A stretch of DNA of 64,000 nt, from positions 62,001 to 126,000 of the forward strand of contig CAYQMG010000074.1 of NCBI GenBank assembly GCA_964418585.1, in the 5' to 3' direction. Origin of the DNA: JAJRTE01 sp964418585. GTDB lineage: Bacteria; Myxococcota_A; UBA796; JAJRTE01. Of the stretch, positions 18,181 through 29,391 are shown piece after piece. Numbering within the stretch: the first letter of the stretch is position 1; every line of letters starts with the position of its first letter. The notes beneath the pieces were generated by a model. It saw nothing but the letters and a program-made list of their open reading frames with translations, made no database searches and had not been told where the DNA came from. Both the position numbers and the translations under genes were made by a program.

Positions 18181-19686
18181 TCAGAACGTCAGCCCCGCCG
18201 ATGCTCCGAACCCGGCCACGCCCCCCTCGGACGTGATGGACCCGGACACCGGGTATCCGGGAGGATAGGTGCCGTCCTCGAAAAAGCTCGGGTCCTTTTG
18301 ATTGGTCCGCGGGGTCAAAAGATGGTAGCTGGCGAACAGGTCCACACGGAGCGGATTCGGAATCCGGGAAAGGGGAATCCGGAACCCGATACCGCCGGAC
18401 AGGATGTGCTTGGTCGAGTCCATCATGTTGGCATAGGCGGTCTGCTCGGGCACAGGTGTGGGGGAATAGGCGTAGCCGCCACGCAAGGAGAAGCCAAACC
18501 CGAGTTCCCGGCGTCGCGGCATGCCTCCCTTGTACTCGAACCCGATGTGTGGTGCGAGGGTGTCGTGCCAGGTCAAGCCCGGATCACCGGTAAAGTCTCG
18601 CCCAATCTGGATGGTCACATCCGCAGAACTGCTCGAACTCGTCTGGGTGGATGAAATGAAGGTTTCGCGATAGGTGGACCACTGGGTCCACACCACATCC
18701 GCTTCCATGGTGATCCGCTCCCTCAATGCATAGGAGATTCCGCACGCGAAGCTCGCCGGGTTGAATGAGCTTTCACTGGTGGTCGAGTTGAACACCGGTT
18801 CCACCATCAGCGGTCCCGAATAGAGCGTCTCATTGGTCAAAGAGAACTCACCGTAGGCCATCGCCTCGATCTCGGAGGTGGCGCGGACGAAGGTTTGCGA
18901 ACGGTACACCGCCCCGATGTTCAACCCCGCCAGTTCATCGGCGATCCAGCCGAAGTTGAAGAGCACGCCCGCGTTCAGGGAGGTGGATCCCATCATGGCC
19001 ACGGTCATGCGGTCCACGTTGGCATCCACCACCACCTGGGTCGGCATGGCATTGCCTTCCTCGTCCAGGGGATTGGCGTTCACCTCCACATGTGCGGTGA
19101 AGGCCCCGTTGATCGCAGTCTGGGCGGAACTGGAGGCCCCGAGACCGAAAAACAGGCCGTCAAACACCTCGATCCCCATGCCCATGAACATCGAAAACCG
19201 CTGCGTCCGGTTCTTGTAGAGGGCGTAGTAAGGAATGTAGGGGTCTTCGAACGAGAGGCGCATGAGGTACTGCTTGGGCATGTAGATACTGGCCCCAAGC
19301 GTGATCCACCGGAACACCGGAATGGCCACGTTGATCCCTGTTCCCATGGACGCGGCATACTGGGTTCCCACCGAGGTGGTTTCCGGGTTGCCGTTTTCGT
19401 CCACGTCGATCACACCGTTCTGATTCGCGTCATAGACGATCCCCTGGAAGTCCGCAAATCTTGGCATGAAGTTCTGGTAACCGATCTCCAGTTGCACCCG
19501 TTTGGACCGCCCCAGTGCGGCAGGATTGTAGTAGGCCGCCCCTCCCCCCACAATGCTCGCAACCTGGGCATTCCCCATGGCGATAGACCGTGCACCCACC
19601 CCGAAGGTATCATGCACATTGCCGAGGGCAGACCCGGCGCTCCACAAACACAGCAACGCGACTGACAGGCAAAATCTCGCTTTCAC
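18181..19686 (-). CDS. FadL/OMPP1-family outer-membrane channel
   Basis: 501 residues if started at the GTG at 19686, which has GGAG six nt upstream and directly precedes a signal peptide (ARFCLSVALLCLWSAGSALG). The mature N-terminus has the family pattern DTFGVGARSIAMGNAQVA and AAYYNPAAL, which forms the plug region. Repeated amphipathic strands follow and the protein ends in Phe (GASAGLTF), as expected for an outer-membrane barrel. FadL-type proteins carry long-chain fatty acids or other hydrophobic compounds across the outer membrane. A four-residue acidic insert (DVDENGN) looks like a calcium-binding loop. It runs convergently to the exported protein and ends at a terminator. Confidence 0.87.
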   Translation of the reverse strand: MKARFCLSVALLCLWSAGSALGNVHDTFGVGARSIAMGNAQVASIVGGGAAYYNPAALGRSKRVQLEIGYQNFMPRFADFQGIVYDANQNGVIDVDENGNPETTSVGTQYAASMGTGINVAIPVFRWITLGASIYMPKQYLMRLSFEDPYIPYYALYKNRTQRFSMFMGMGIEVFDGLFFGLGASSSAQTAINGAFTAHVEVNANPLDEEGNAMPTQVVVDANVDRMTVAMMGSTSLNAGVLFNFGWIADELAGLNIGAVYRSQTFVRATSEIEAMAYGEFSLTNETLYSGPLMVEPVFNSTTSESSFNPASFACGISYALRERITMEADVVWTQWSTYRETFISSTQTSSSSSADVTIQIGRDFTGDPGLTWHDTLAPHIGFEYKGGMPRRRELGFGFSLRGGYAYSPTPVPEQTAYANMMDSTKHILSGGIGFRIPLSRIPNPLRVDLFASYHLLTPRTNQKDPSFFEDGTYPPGYPVSGSITSEGGVAGFGASAGLTF

Positions 19687-19870
19687 CTCGTTCTCCAAAG
19701 CATGATTCGAGTTCGAGTCCGAACGTCTTCGTCTTGCAACCGGCGTCGGCCTTGTCCCCAGCGGTTGCCCGGTATCCACGACATGCTGCGCCGAGCCTCG
19801 TGAGCGCGGCCGGCCGGGCGATGTCGATTGCCGGGCCTCCCGTCCCCCCTTGCTGCCGTGCCGCTTCCAC

Positions 19871-22447
19871 TCATGCACCATCCCCAGGTTCGTCGGGCAA
19901 GGGAGTGGGGGTGACCGTGCCCGATGTCGGCTCCGGTGTCGACCCCGGCGTTGGTTCCACTTCCTCCTCGACCGACTCCGACTCACCCAACTCCTCGGCG
20001 ATTTTCCCGATCACGTCCCCGGCGAGATCGAGAAGCCATCCAATGGTGCCGTTCTCTATCCACCTGACGCTGAATTCCAGGGTGGACTCGTCCCGCTCGT
20101 AGGTGGCTCGCAGGTCCTCCGGGAGTGCCTCCCAGTCGCCCAGGATGATATCCACCAGGTAGGGGTCAGCCGGAATGGCCAGGAGATTGATCAAGATGTT
20201 CCGCACGGCCGGGTCGGGGTCCAGAATTTCGTTCGCAAGCCCCTCCTGGTCCACCGTACCGCCTCCTCCCAGGCCTTCCAGGGCCAGGAGCGCATCTGGC
20301 AATGCATAGAGTGCACTCTCAGGATCCTGGACCCCGGCAAAGGCGTAGATCATCCAGGCATCGATATCGGCCAGACGCTGTGGGTCCTCGTAGAGCAGGC
20401 CGACCAGGGGCACCAGGGTCCAGAGTCGGGCCGAAGCGTAGTTGTCGTAGTAGACCCCGGGTTCATCCGGGCTGGGACGGAAGAAGTAGTCGAACAGGTG
20501 CAACTGTGCGTCGACCAGTTCCGGATCCGCTGTCCCGGGCCAATCCTCGGCGGCACGTGCCTGATCCTCGAGCAACCCGCTGTTCACCACGATGGGGATC
20601 AACTCATTCAGCGTCGGATTGCTCAGCACCTGGTAGGCGTCCACGATCTCGACCAAGTCCACCAGCACGTCCAGGGCATCGATGTAGGTGTCATACTCCT
20701 CCCCACAGGTGTTCCGATGGGCGTCGAACAGGCCGCGCTCGGACGTATCAGCCTCGGCGTAAGCGGTGGTGTAGGCCAGGTGGTCGTCGTACACGGCGGT
20801 CAGGACTGCGCTGGACGATGAAGAAGCGTCGAGCATGCCCATGTCGGCGAGCTGGTAGACGACCGGGAGGAGGATTCGAAGCTGCACGGTCATTTCCGGC
20901 GAAATCATTCCATTGGAGAGGTTCGAGACCGTGTCCTCGACCAGAGCTTCGTTGTCCTCGAGCAAGGACACGGGGTCGATGGTGGACCCGCCGGAGCCGG
21001 CCATGGTTTCGACCATGCTGTAGAGCATGGGGTCGCCCGTCTCCTCGTCCACGGCGAACAGTTCAGGGAGCAGGTCGGAGGCCGCGTCAAGGAGCAGCTC
21101 GAGGCTGCTGGGCAGATGGTCCACGTAGCCGTCACAGTCGTTGTCCTTGAAATCCGGCTGTCCTTCATCGGAAAACTCAGGTGCCTTCTCGATGACGATC
21201 ACACTCCCGTCTTCCATGGAGATCTTGAGGCCCGGGTGGATGGTCGGGTCGGTATCGTCGCAATCCCCGGCATTGATGGACACCTGGTCTCCGTCCTGGT
21301 CCTCCTGGGGCAACACCTCATCGTCCGCCACCAGGTTGCAATCATTGTCCTTGCCGTCCTCCACCTCCTGCGCTCCGGGATAGACCTCGGGATCGGTGTC
21401 GTTGCAATCTCCCGCGGCCACGGAGACACCGTCGCCGTCATGGTCCTCCGCATCCGCCGTCTCGTTCCCGGTCGGGACGCCATCCGGGGTGTAGTTGGTC
21501 AGTGTACGCAAATTGAGCGCCAGGTACATGGCATCCTCGGCGGCGGTTTCCGAATCCCCGGCCGTCATCGCGGCATCAATGACGGCTCGATTGCTCCGAA
21601 GCTGACAAAGGGGTTGCTGCAGGGCCTGGAGCAGGGTCCATTCCGGTTGGACGTAATCGGGCAGCGTGGCCGACGCAAACCGATCCGGGCCGAGGGGGTC
21701 CACGGCGATGTAGGCAATCAGGTCGAACAGGAGATTGTTTCCGTCTCGAGTGGCGTTCGAGAGACTGGCCTGGACAATGGTGGCAGTGTCGTAGGCAAGA
21801 TCGTCGGCCACTCGAGGATCGATCGCAGCGTCCCGGGCGGCCTTGTCGGCCTTCACGATGTCGAGCGCCTCGTCGTTGACCAGATCATAGGCGATGTCCA
21901 GGAGTGCGGAGAAAGGGCACCCCTGTGGGTCCAGGGGACAGTCCTGGTAGAAATAGGCGGCGTAGGCGTGTCCGAGCCGAATGAACTCCTCGAGATAACC
22001 CTTGTAGTAAAGTTCGAGATAGAAATCGAGCACGGCATCGAGGGGTTGATCCGGATCGTTGAGCAGGGCGGCCAGGTCCTGGAGTGTTTCCGCCGGGTCC
22101 CCCGGCTGGATGTACGGATCCAGGTCGATGGGATCCAGGTACCCGGGCAGGTCGAAATAGGGATCCAGGTATCCGGTGTTCACCACATAGGTCAGTGGCG
22201 CCTCCAGCGCATCGAACATACCTTCCGAGTTGAGACAGTCAAACACGGCCAGGAGATCATCGGCCGACGGATCGTCCTGCCCGTCCGCAGTCATCAACTC
22301 AATGCATGCATTCGTTTCCGGCTCTGCTGGGACCACGTGGGGACCGGAATCTTCCTCGTAACATCCCGCCACTGTCCAAAGGAGCAGCCCGAACGACCAC
22401 GCGACCCTCTTCCAACCAATCCTGCGTCTCGACATCATGCGATCCAT
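19871..22447 (-). CDS. Large lipoprotein with MopE-type Asp/Cys repeats
   Basis: 858 residues. The ATG at 22447 is followed by in-frame ATGs at 22438 and 22435; the first has GGAACAG upstream. Lipobox TVAGC gives a lipidated Cys at about residue 30. The middle holds at least two copies of the MopE/putative metal-binding repeat: DHDGDGVSVAAGDCNDTDP with KDNDCN, and DQDGDQVSINAGDCDDTDP with KDNDCDGYVD, which resemble calcium-binding DxDxD loops. The flanking regions are long, helical and acidic without known motifs. The C-terminus is a Thr/Pro/Glu linker (about PTPGSTPEPTSG). It is surface- or periplasm-facing, but role is unknown. A strong promoter lies at 22575-22548. Confidence 0.82.
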   Translation of the reverse strand: MDRMMSRRRIGWKRVAWSFGLLLWTVAGCYEEDSGPHVVPAEPETNACIELMTADGQDDPSADDLLAVFDCLNSEGMFDALEAPLTYVVNTGYLDPYFDLPGYLDPIDLDPYIQPGDPAETLQDLAALLNDPDQPLDAVLDFYLELYYKGYLEEFIRLGHAYAAYFYQDCPLDPQGCPFSALLDIAYDLVNDEALDIVKADKAARDAAIDPRVADDLAYDTATIVQASLSNATRDGNNLLFDLIAYIAVDPLGPDRFASATLPDYVQPEWTLLQALQQPLCQLRSNRAVIDAAMTAGDSETAAEDAMYLALNLRTLTNYTPDGVPTGNETADAEDHDGDGVSVAAGDCNDTDPEVYPGAQEVEDGKDNDCNLVADDEVLPQEDQDGDQVSINAGDCDDTDPTIHPGLKISMEDGSVIVIEKAPEFSDEGQPDFKDNDCDGYVDHLPSSLELLLDAASDLLPELFAVDEETGDPMLYSMVETMAGSGGSTIDPVSLLEDNEALVEDTVSNLSNGMISPEMTVQLRILLPVVYQLADMGMLDASSSSSAVLTAVYDDHLAYTTAYAEADTSERGLFDAHRNTCGEEYDTYIDALDVLVDLVEIVDAYQVLSNPTLNELIPIVVNSGLLEDQARAAEDWPGTADPELVDAQLHLFDYFFRPSPDEPGVYYDNYASARLWTLVPLVGLLYEDPQRLADIDAWMIYAFAGVQDPESALYALPDALLALEGLGGGGTVDQEGLANEILDPDPAVRNILINLLAIPADPYLVDIILGDWEALPEDLRATYERDESTLEFSVRWIENGTIGWLLDLAGDVIGKIAEELGESESVEEEVEPTPGSTPEPTSGTVTPTPLPDEPGDGA

Positions 22448-22547
22448 CTGTTCCAGCCGGTTGCTCTTGCCAGGACACCGGCTCGAGCCGCTTCCCGGCA
22501 CCGCGCCGGGCAACGGCCGCTCAGTGCCCGAACTTTGCGAAGAGATC

Positions 22548-22575
22548 CTTATACCACAACGAAAAATCGGTGCAA
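22548..22575 (-). promoter_or_regulatory. Sigma70-type promoter for the large MopE-repeat lipoprotein
   Basis: Minus strand TTGCAC (22575-22570), 16-nt spacer, TATAAG (22553-22548). About 100 nt before the ATG at 22447. Confidence 0.55.
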
Positions 22576-23521
22576 ACCCAATCGTGGGCGATTCACACAG
22601 GCAATTCATTTTCGATAAATGAAGGGAGCGCGCAAGCGCGCAGGGCGCGCGCCACAACGGGTATTCCAGAGACTGAACAGGACCCTGCAACCGCCCCCCG
22701 AATTCGCAACGATGCCCGGCAGTCACGCACTTCCCCGGGAGAATGGCCCTTCGCGTCACGCCCGATTCGCCCAGGAACCCGCCTGGGGACACTGGAAAAC
22801 GGAGAACGCCAGTCGGGAGGCGGGACCCGGGTATCGGCTCTGCGTCCGTCACGCCTTGCGTGCGGCTACCGCTCGTTTGCCGCCCAACGCCTCGAGCCCG
22901 CCGGCGCCACGGTCCGCCTCATCGCTGAAAGCGCCAACCGGTTCCGCTCCGGCTCCAAACGGCAGCACTACTCCCACCCGGAGGGGGCCATCCGCACCCC
23001 GGCCCCCTCCGCGGCCCGCTCAATCCGAGGCTCCCCACCGCCCGGGGGCCACACGCCTCGCGAAGCTCGATTTCACACGCGGTTCAATGCAACCTGAACC
23101 TGCCAATCTCCCCAAAGCAAAAGCTCAAATCCAACATCACAAACAAAATGGACGTGTTCCCCGCTTTCTTCAAAGCACGGCTCAATCGCCCCGGCGCCCT
23201 CGACCTGTTCGAGATCGTCATCTTGGACGCCGCCCAATCTGTTCCAGCGCCTGTCTCGATGGGTCGAAGAGGCGCTGGCGCGTCATCAGTCCCTGGAGCC
23301 GACCCTGGTCAAAATGGGTCAGGAAGCCGCCTCGTACCTTGTTGTTTGGTCACCACAATCGAGGTTGCAGCAGCCCACGGAGGGGGAAGGGCCGTCGCCT
23401 CACCCTCTGCCACGGAACGCTGCGTCTGGAGCCTCACGCTTCGCGCAAATGTCGCCTCTCGGCAGCAGGCCACCGGTTCACGCTGCCGAGAACGGATCAC
23501 GCCTGCTGGAACCAGGCCTGC

Positions 23522-23550
23522 TTGACACGCCCCACGGTCCCACCTAAGTT
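23522..23550 (+). promoter_or_regulatory. Sigma70-type promoter of the def-fmt-rpe operon
   Basis: TTGACA (23522-23527), 17-nt spacer, TAAGTT (23545-23550), about 60 nt before the def ATG. It also argues that the long open frame crossing this site is not translated. Confidence 0.6.
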
Positions 23551-23611
23551 AGGGCAGTTGGCCAACGAGAAAGCCCTCCACCCAGGGGTGGAATCGAGAG
23601 GAAATCGAGCA

Positions 23612-24121
23612 ATGGCACTGCTGGAAATCATCAAGTTCCCGGACCCGACCTTGAAAGAGCCTTCGGCACCGGTGACCGAGTTCGACGAGGCTCTGGAACG
23701 GTTGATCCAGGACATGTCCGACACGATGTATGCCGCCCCGGGGGTGGGACTGGCTGCGGTCCAGGTCGGCGTGCTCAAGCGCCTGTTCCTGATGGACTCG
23801 AGAGAGGACGACCGCGGCCTCGAGGTCTACGTGAACCCGGAGATTCTCGAGGGGGAGGGGGAGGTGGAAACCGAGGAAGGCTGCCTGAGCCTACCGGATT
23901 TCAGCGAGGTGGTGAAGCGAAAGGCCAGGATTCGAGTTCGGTTTCAGAATGCCACCGGAGAGCCGGGCGAATCGACTATTGAGGGATTTCGGGCCGTGAT
24001 CTTCCAGCACGAGTTCGACCATCTGAACGGGGTGTTGGCCACCGACCGCATCAGTCGCCTCAAGCGGACCCTTTACACACGCCGCCGAATCCGACAGGTG
24101 CGGCAGGAGAACAAGAAATGA
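23612..24121 (+). CDS. def: Peptide deformylase
   Basis: 169 residues, standard length. The three family motifs are GVGLAAVQ (45-52 region), EGCLSLP (89-95, metal ligand Cys91) and QHEFDHLNG (132-140, His133, catalytic Glu134, His137). It removes the N-formyl group from nascent proteins at the ribosome. The ATG at 23612 opens the family-typical N-terminus (ALLEIIKFPDPTL); an open frame continues upstream to 22619 but is not protein-like. The stop overlaps the fmt start (ATGA at 24118-24121). Confidence 0.96.
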   Translation: MALLEIIKFPDPTLKEPSAPVTEFDEALERLIQDMSDTMYAAPGVGLAAVQVGVLKRLFLMDSREDDRGLEVYVNPEILEGEGEVETEEGCLSLPDFSEVVKRKARIRVRFQNATGEPGESTIEGFRAVIFQHEFDHLNGVLATDRISRLKRTLYTRRRIRQVRQENKK

Positions 24122-25095
24122 CGAAACCCTCGGCGTCCCCGGCGCCTTGGCGAATCATCTTCATGGGAACCCCCGACTTCGCCGTCCCCACCTTGCGCGC
24201 ACTCATCGAGGGGCCGGACGAGGTGGTGGCGGTTGTGGCCCAACCGGATCGACCGGCGAACCGTGGGCGGAAGCTCCGGGTCCCTCCCACCGTCCAGGTG
24301 GCCAGGGCGCACGGGATTCCCACCCACCAGCCGGCTCGAGTCCGGGGGCCGCGGTTCGTGGAGACGCTCGCCCAATACGATCCGGACCTGATCGTGGTGG
24401 TGGCTTATGGCCGTATCCTGACCGAGCGTGTGCTGGCATGCCCGCGCCACGGTTGCGTCAACGTCCACGCTTCCTTGCTCCCCCGCTATCGCGGCGCAAG
24501 CCCGATCCAGTGGGCACTCCTGCGGGGCGAAACGGTGACCGGGGTCACCACCATGTTGATGGACCCGGGACTGGATACCGGGGATATCCTGCTGCAACGC
24601 ACCGTTGAGATTCCCCCGGGAATGAATGCGGGGGAACTGCATGATCGGCTGGCACCTGTCGGGGCCGAACTGCTCCTGGAAACGGTCGTGGGCCTGAAAC
24701 GGGGCACAATAACACCGAAACCCCAGGATCACGACCAGGCCACGCTGGCGCCCCTGCTCAAGAAGGAAGACGGGGCCATCGACTGGACCCGACCTGCCCG
24801 GGAGATCGACTGGCACGTACGAGGCATGACGCCCTGGCCGGGGGCGTTCACCTTCCTGGAAGGCTCCCGTATCGTGGTCCTCCGGGGAGCCTCCGTGCCG
24901 GGGGAGGTGCAGGCGCCACCGGGCACTGTGCTGGGGGCCGACAACAACGGATTGTCCGTGGCCACCGGGGAAGGATGTTACCAGATTCACCGACTCAAAC
25001 CGGAAAACGCTCGAGCCATGGATGTGCGTGCCTACCTGTGCGGGCACCCGGTCCAGCCGGGGGCACGTTTCTCATCGACGCGAGGTGCCGAATGA
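24118..25095 (+). CDS. fmt: Methionyl-tRNA formyltransferase
   Basis: 325 residues. The formyltransferase triad aligns as Asn115, His117 (CVNVHASLLPRYRGASPIQWAL) and Asp153 (GLDTGD). IIFMGTPDFAVPTL opens the Rossmann-like N-domain; the C-terminal OB-like domain follows residue 210. It formylates Met on initiator tRNA using 10-formyl-THF, the step that deformylase later reverses, so def-fmt is a functional pair. It overlaps def by four nt and rpe by ATGA at 25092-25095. Confidence 0.96.
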   Translation: MTKPSASPAPWRIIFMGTPDFAVPTLRALIEGPDEVVAVVAQPDRPANRGRKLRVPPTVQVARAHGIPTHQPARVRGPRFVETLAQYDPDLIVVVAYGRILTERVLACPRHGCVNVHASLLPRYRGASPIQWALLRGETVTGVTTMLMDPGLDTGDILLQRTVEIPPGMNAGELHDRLAPVGAELLLETVVGLKRGTITPKPQDHDQATLAPLLKKEDGAIDWTRPAREIDWHVRGMTPWPGAFTFLEGSRIVVLRGASVPGEVQAPPGTVLGADNNGLSVATGEGCYQIHRLKPENARAMDVRAYLCGHPVQPGARFSSTRGAE

Positions 25096-25817
25096 GCATG
25101 CCCACCCACCATTCGATCGCTCCCTCGATCCTCTCCGCCGATTTCACGCGACTGGGCGCCGAGGTTCGCGCCGTGTCCCGCTCCGGCGCAGGTCTCATCC
25201 ACATCGATGTGATGGACGGCCGGTTCGTGCCCAATCTCACCATCGGGCCCGACCTGGTCGCTGCGGTCTCGCGAGTCACCGAACTGCCCCTCGACGTGCA
25301 CCTGATGATCGTGGAGCCTGACGCCCTGGTGCCTCGATTTGTGGAATCCGGGGCATCCATCGTGACCGTCCACGTGGAGGCCTGTCCTCACCTGCACCGC
25401 ACCATTTCCTTGATCCACGATTGCGGCGCGCGCGCCGGTGTGGCCCTGAACCCGGCCACCCCTCTCCACGTGCTCGGCCCGATTCTCCAGGACATCGAAC
25501 TGGTGCTGATCATGACCGTGGACCCGGGGTTCGGCGGCCAGAAACCAATCCCAGCCGCTATCCGCAAGCTGGCCCAGGCCAGACGCCTCATCAACAAGGC
25601 CGCCCTGGAAGCCCCCCCCGCTCTCGAGGTGGACGGAGGGGTGAAGGACCACAACGCTCGAGACTTTGCCCCGGCCGACATCCTGGTCTCCGGCTCCGGG
25701 GTATTCCTCTGGCCCGAGGACCGCGAGGGCACATCCAAGCCCAACCTGGACGAAAGCGCGCTGGCTGCTTCCTACGCGCGAGCCATCCGAGCCATCCAGG
25801 GCGCCCTGGCTCGCTGA
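25092..25817 (+). CDS. rpe: Ribulose-phosphate 3-epimerase
   Basis: 241 residues. The TIM-barrel markers are IAPSILSADF (9-18), HIDVMDG (37-43, metal ligands His37 and Asp39), DVHLMI (His70), MTVDPGFGGQ and EVDGGV. It interconverts ribulose-5-phosphate and xylulose-5-phosphate in the pentose phosphate pathway. ATG 25092 overlaps the fmt stop; a second in-frame ATG two codons later is an alternative. The C-terminus is somewhat extended past the usual GSxxF motif (VSGSGVFLWPEDREG). Confidence 0.94.
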   Translation: MSMPTHHSIAPSILSADFTRLGAEVRAVSRSGAGLIHIDVMDGRFVPNLTIGPDLVAAVSRVTELPLDVHLMIVEPDALVPRFVESGASIVTVHVEACPHLHRTISLIHDCGARAGVALNPATPLHVLGPILQDIELVLIMTVDPGFGGQKPIPAAIRKLAQARRLINKAALEAPPALEVDGGVKDHNARDFAPADILVSGSGVFLWPEDREGTSKPNLDESALAASYARAIRAIQGALAR

Positions 25818-25902
25818 ACCCGCTTTTCGAGCGAACCGGCGCCGACGCACCCCCCTGGGCCTCCGCCCTGGAGACCGGGAAAGGATTCCAGACCATTTTC
25901 TG

Positions 25903-25931
25903 TTGACAGGCGCGGTCAAGAGCGATATATA
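25903..25931 (+). promoter_or_regulatory. Near-consensus sigma70 promoter for tRNA-Pro
   Basis: TTGACA (25903-25908), exactly 17 nt, TATATA (25926-25931). Transcription should begin near 25938, about 9 nt before the mature tRNA. Promoters this good are typical of stable RNA genes. Confidence 0.8.
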
Positions 25932-25946
25932 CCGGTCGCACCGTAT

Positions 25947-26018
25947 CGGGGTGTAGCGCAGGGGGAGCGCGCTTGGTTCGGGACCAAGAGGTCGGAGGTT
26001 CAAATCCTCTCACCCCGA
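25947..26018 (+). tRNA. tRNA-Pro (anticodon CGG)
   Basis: 72 nt fold as a cloverleaf: acceptor CGGGGTG with CACCCCG plus discriminator A, D stem GCGC/GCGC, anticodon stem CTTGG/CCAAG around loop TTCGGGA (anticodon CGG, reads CCG), 5-nt variable loop, T stem GGAGG with loop TTCAAAT. The G1-C72-type pair is C1-G72, a tRNA-Pro hallmark in bacteria. The 3' CCA is not encoded. Confidence 0.95.
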
Positions 26019-26023
26019 TCGCC

Positions 26024-26059
26024 GAAGAGCCCCTCCGGGAGTTCCTGGAGGGGCTCTTC
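26024..26059 (+). terminator. Hairpin terminator after tRNA-Pro
   Basis: A perfect 13-bp stem, GAAGAGCCCCTCC (26024-26036) with GGAGGGGCTCTTC (26047-26059), 10-nt loop, followed by TGCTTTCC. The T run is weak. It starts only five nt after the tRNA and also lies between the tRNA and the convergent asnS stop. Confidence 0.7.
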
Positions 26060-26116
26060 TGCTTTCCAGTATCCGGGCCGCAGCGGCCACGGCCCTGCCC
26101 AACCGCTACCCGGCGC

Positions 26117-27511
<1,395 letters not shown>

Positions 27512-29280
27512 ACTCTCCCATCGTGTTAATCACCTGCCGATCCATCAGGCAGGCGGGCATGCCTTTGAGGAACTCGGACCGAGTACGCCAGTCCTTGCAG
27601 AACAGCCACAGTTCATCCTTGGCTCGAGTCATGGCAACGTAGCAAAGTCGCCTCTCTTCCGCAAGCCTTTCCTGGGCTTCCGAGGGGAACCGGGTCCAGG
27701 CTTCTTCAAGCACGGGGTACCAACGGGCCATCTGCCTCGCCGCAGCAAGCCGGGCTTCCATCGCAGCACGCCAGCGCCGGACATTTTCCTCACCACGCAG
27801 GCGATGGACCAGCGCCGCAACCCACCCGGCCCAGGCAGACGGTCGCAGCCACATCCGTCGTGACACCGTTTTCCCCCGCTCCTCCGGGCCGACCAACGCC
27901 AACCGGACACGCAACCCGGCCACCTGGCGCTTCGCTCGCCGCGCCCGCTTCCGCCGGGTCTTCAACGCATCTCGAGACCGCTCCAACAACCGCCGATTCG
28001 GAAATCGCCGGTGATCCAGAAACGGGATCAACACGACCGGAAACTCGAGACCCTTGCTCCCGTGAAACGTCAGGAGCCGCACACCAGGTCCATCCAGGCA
28101 ATCGGTAAATCGCATGCCACGGCGCACCCCGGCTCGAGCCACGGCACGACCATCGTAACGATCCCGAACCAGGACCGCCAGTTCCTCCAGTGGTCGACCC
28201 GACTGGTGCAAGGTGGAGAGGACCTGGACAACAAGTTCCGGCTGGTTCGGGCCGACCACACACCGGGGACGGGCGCCGCCTCGACGGTGGGCGATGGCAG
28301 GTTTGTCCACCCGGGCTGTGTCTCCCGCCACCACGTGTGACGCCAGGGCCAGAATCGGTTCCCGACACCGGTAGTTGGTGGCCAATACGTGGGTCCGAAC
28401 GTCACACCGCCGATGGTACGACCGGATGATCTCCGGGTTGGAGCCTCGCCATCGATAGATGGCCTGGTCGTCGTCGCCAAAGATGGAAAAGCTTGTTTCC
28501 GGTCCCAGCAGGTGCTCGAACATCCGGTGCTGTGTGTCGTCGATATCCTGGAATTCATCAATGAACACCGACGCAATCCGGGCACGCAGCCGCTTCCCGA
28601 CTGCGCCTTTCAGCAAAGCCAGGGCCAACGGGACCAGATCGTCGAGTTCCACGAGGCAGCGGCCACGCTTCCACTCGGCAAACGCCGGCTCCAGCCGTCG
28701 AGCCAGCGGGTCGGCCAGCCGATCCGGACCCGGACGCATGGCTCGAAACACCTCCGCCGGCGCTCCCGGAGGACGCTCCCCCCGATACTGGTCCAGAAAA
28801 CGCCCGAACAACGCAGCCGGGCCCGGCGTATCCTCCTCGGTCACCACGCGCGGTGCTCGAGGAAACCCCAACGCCTCATGGTATCTCCGAACGAGCAGAA
28901 ACGCATACGCATGAAAGGTGAACGTGATCTGGGGCAACCGCTGCGTCGACCCTGCCTCGCGCACCAGACGCTCCAGGCGGTGCGCCACTTCGAGACACGC
29001 CTTGCGCGTAAAGCTGAACACCAACAAACGCTCGGGTGGAACGTTTCGCTCCAACAGAAAATGAGCGACACGGGCCACCAGCACTCGAGTCTTTCCGCTC
29101 CCGGCACCGGCAAGCACGAGTACTCGAGCATGCGAATCCACGACCGCATCCGACTGCTCCGGGCTCAACGCGCACAGAGTCTCCATGGGCCGTGCTCGCA
29201 GGCACCGGTCATGAACGCCTGTTGCGCCCACGCCACGCTCCCGAGAACCCGGGCGGATCACCGGAGTCGATTCCCTGGAC

Positions 29281-29317
29281 GGTGCGACGCTCCCAGGATG
29301 ATCCATGGCTCGCCTCC
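29281..29317. repeat. 37-nt direct repeat, copy 1 (helicase start region)
   Basis: Copy at 29281-29317 differs from 29355-29391 at two positions. On the minus strand it carries GGAGG, six nt, ATG and the first codons of the helicase. Confidence 0.8.
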
Positions 29318-29335
29318 CTGGACGACGGGAGTTGT

Positions 29336-29380
29336 TCAGACGCACCAGCAACCTGGTACGACGCTCCCAGCATGATCCAT
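29336..29380 (-). other. Possible 14-codon leader ORF from the duplicated start site
   Basis: In repeat copy 2 the ATG at 29380 has the same GGAGG as the helicase and would encode 14 residues (beginning MDHAGSVVPG) before TGA at 29336-29338. It ends 30 nt before the helicase ATG. It may be a regulatory upstream ORF or only a by-product of the duplication. Confidence 0.35.
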
Positions 29381-29391
29381 GGCTCGCCTCC
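29355..29391. repeat. 37-nt direct repeat, copy 2
   Basis: Same unit as 29281-29317, 74 nt away (start to start). On the minus strand it again reads GGAGG, six nt, ATG. Confidence 0.8.

Larger units (their letters stand above)
22448..23611. other. 1.16-kb gap with no credible gene
   Basis: Both strands have open frames, including a long rightward one running into def, but they are rich in Pro, Arg and Ser with no structure and are typical of non-coding GC-rich DNA. A leftward promoter (22548-22575) and the def promoter (23522-23550) border it. GCGCGC-AA-GCGCGC (22628-22641) is a small palindrome. One short stretch, about 23226-23350 in a frame different from def, reads like an amphipathic helix (NLFQRLSRWVEEALARHQ) and could be the remnant of a decayed gene. 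I see no known RNA gene. Confidence 0.5.

Noticed and set aside
22619..23611. Long rightward open frame running into def, giving a 500-residue fusion
   Set aside because: The upstream part is Pro/Arg/Ser-rich without structure, has an internal promoter for def (23522-23550), and PDF has its normal start at 23612.
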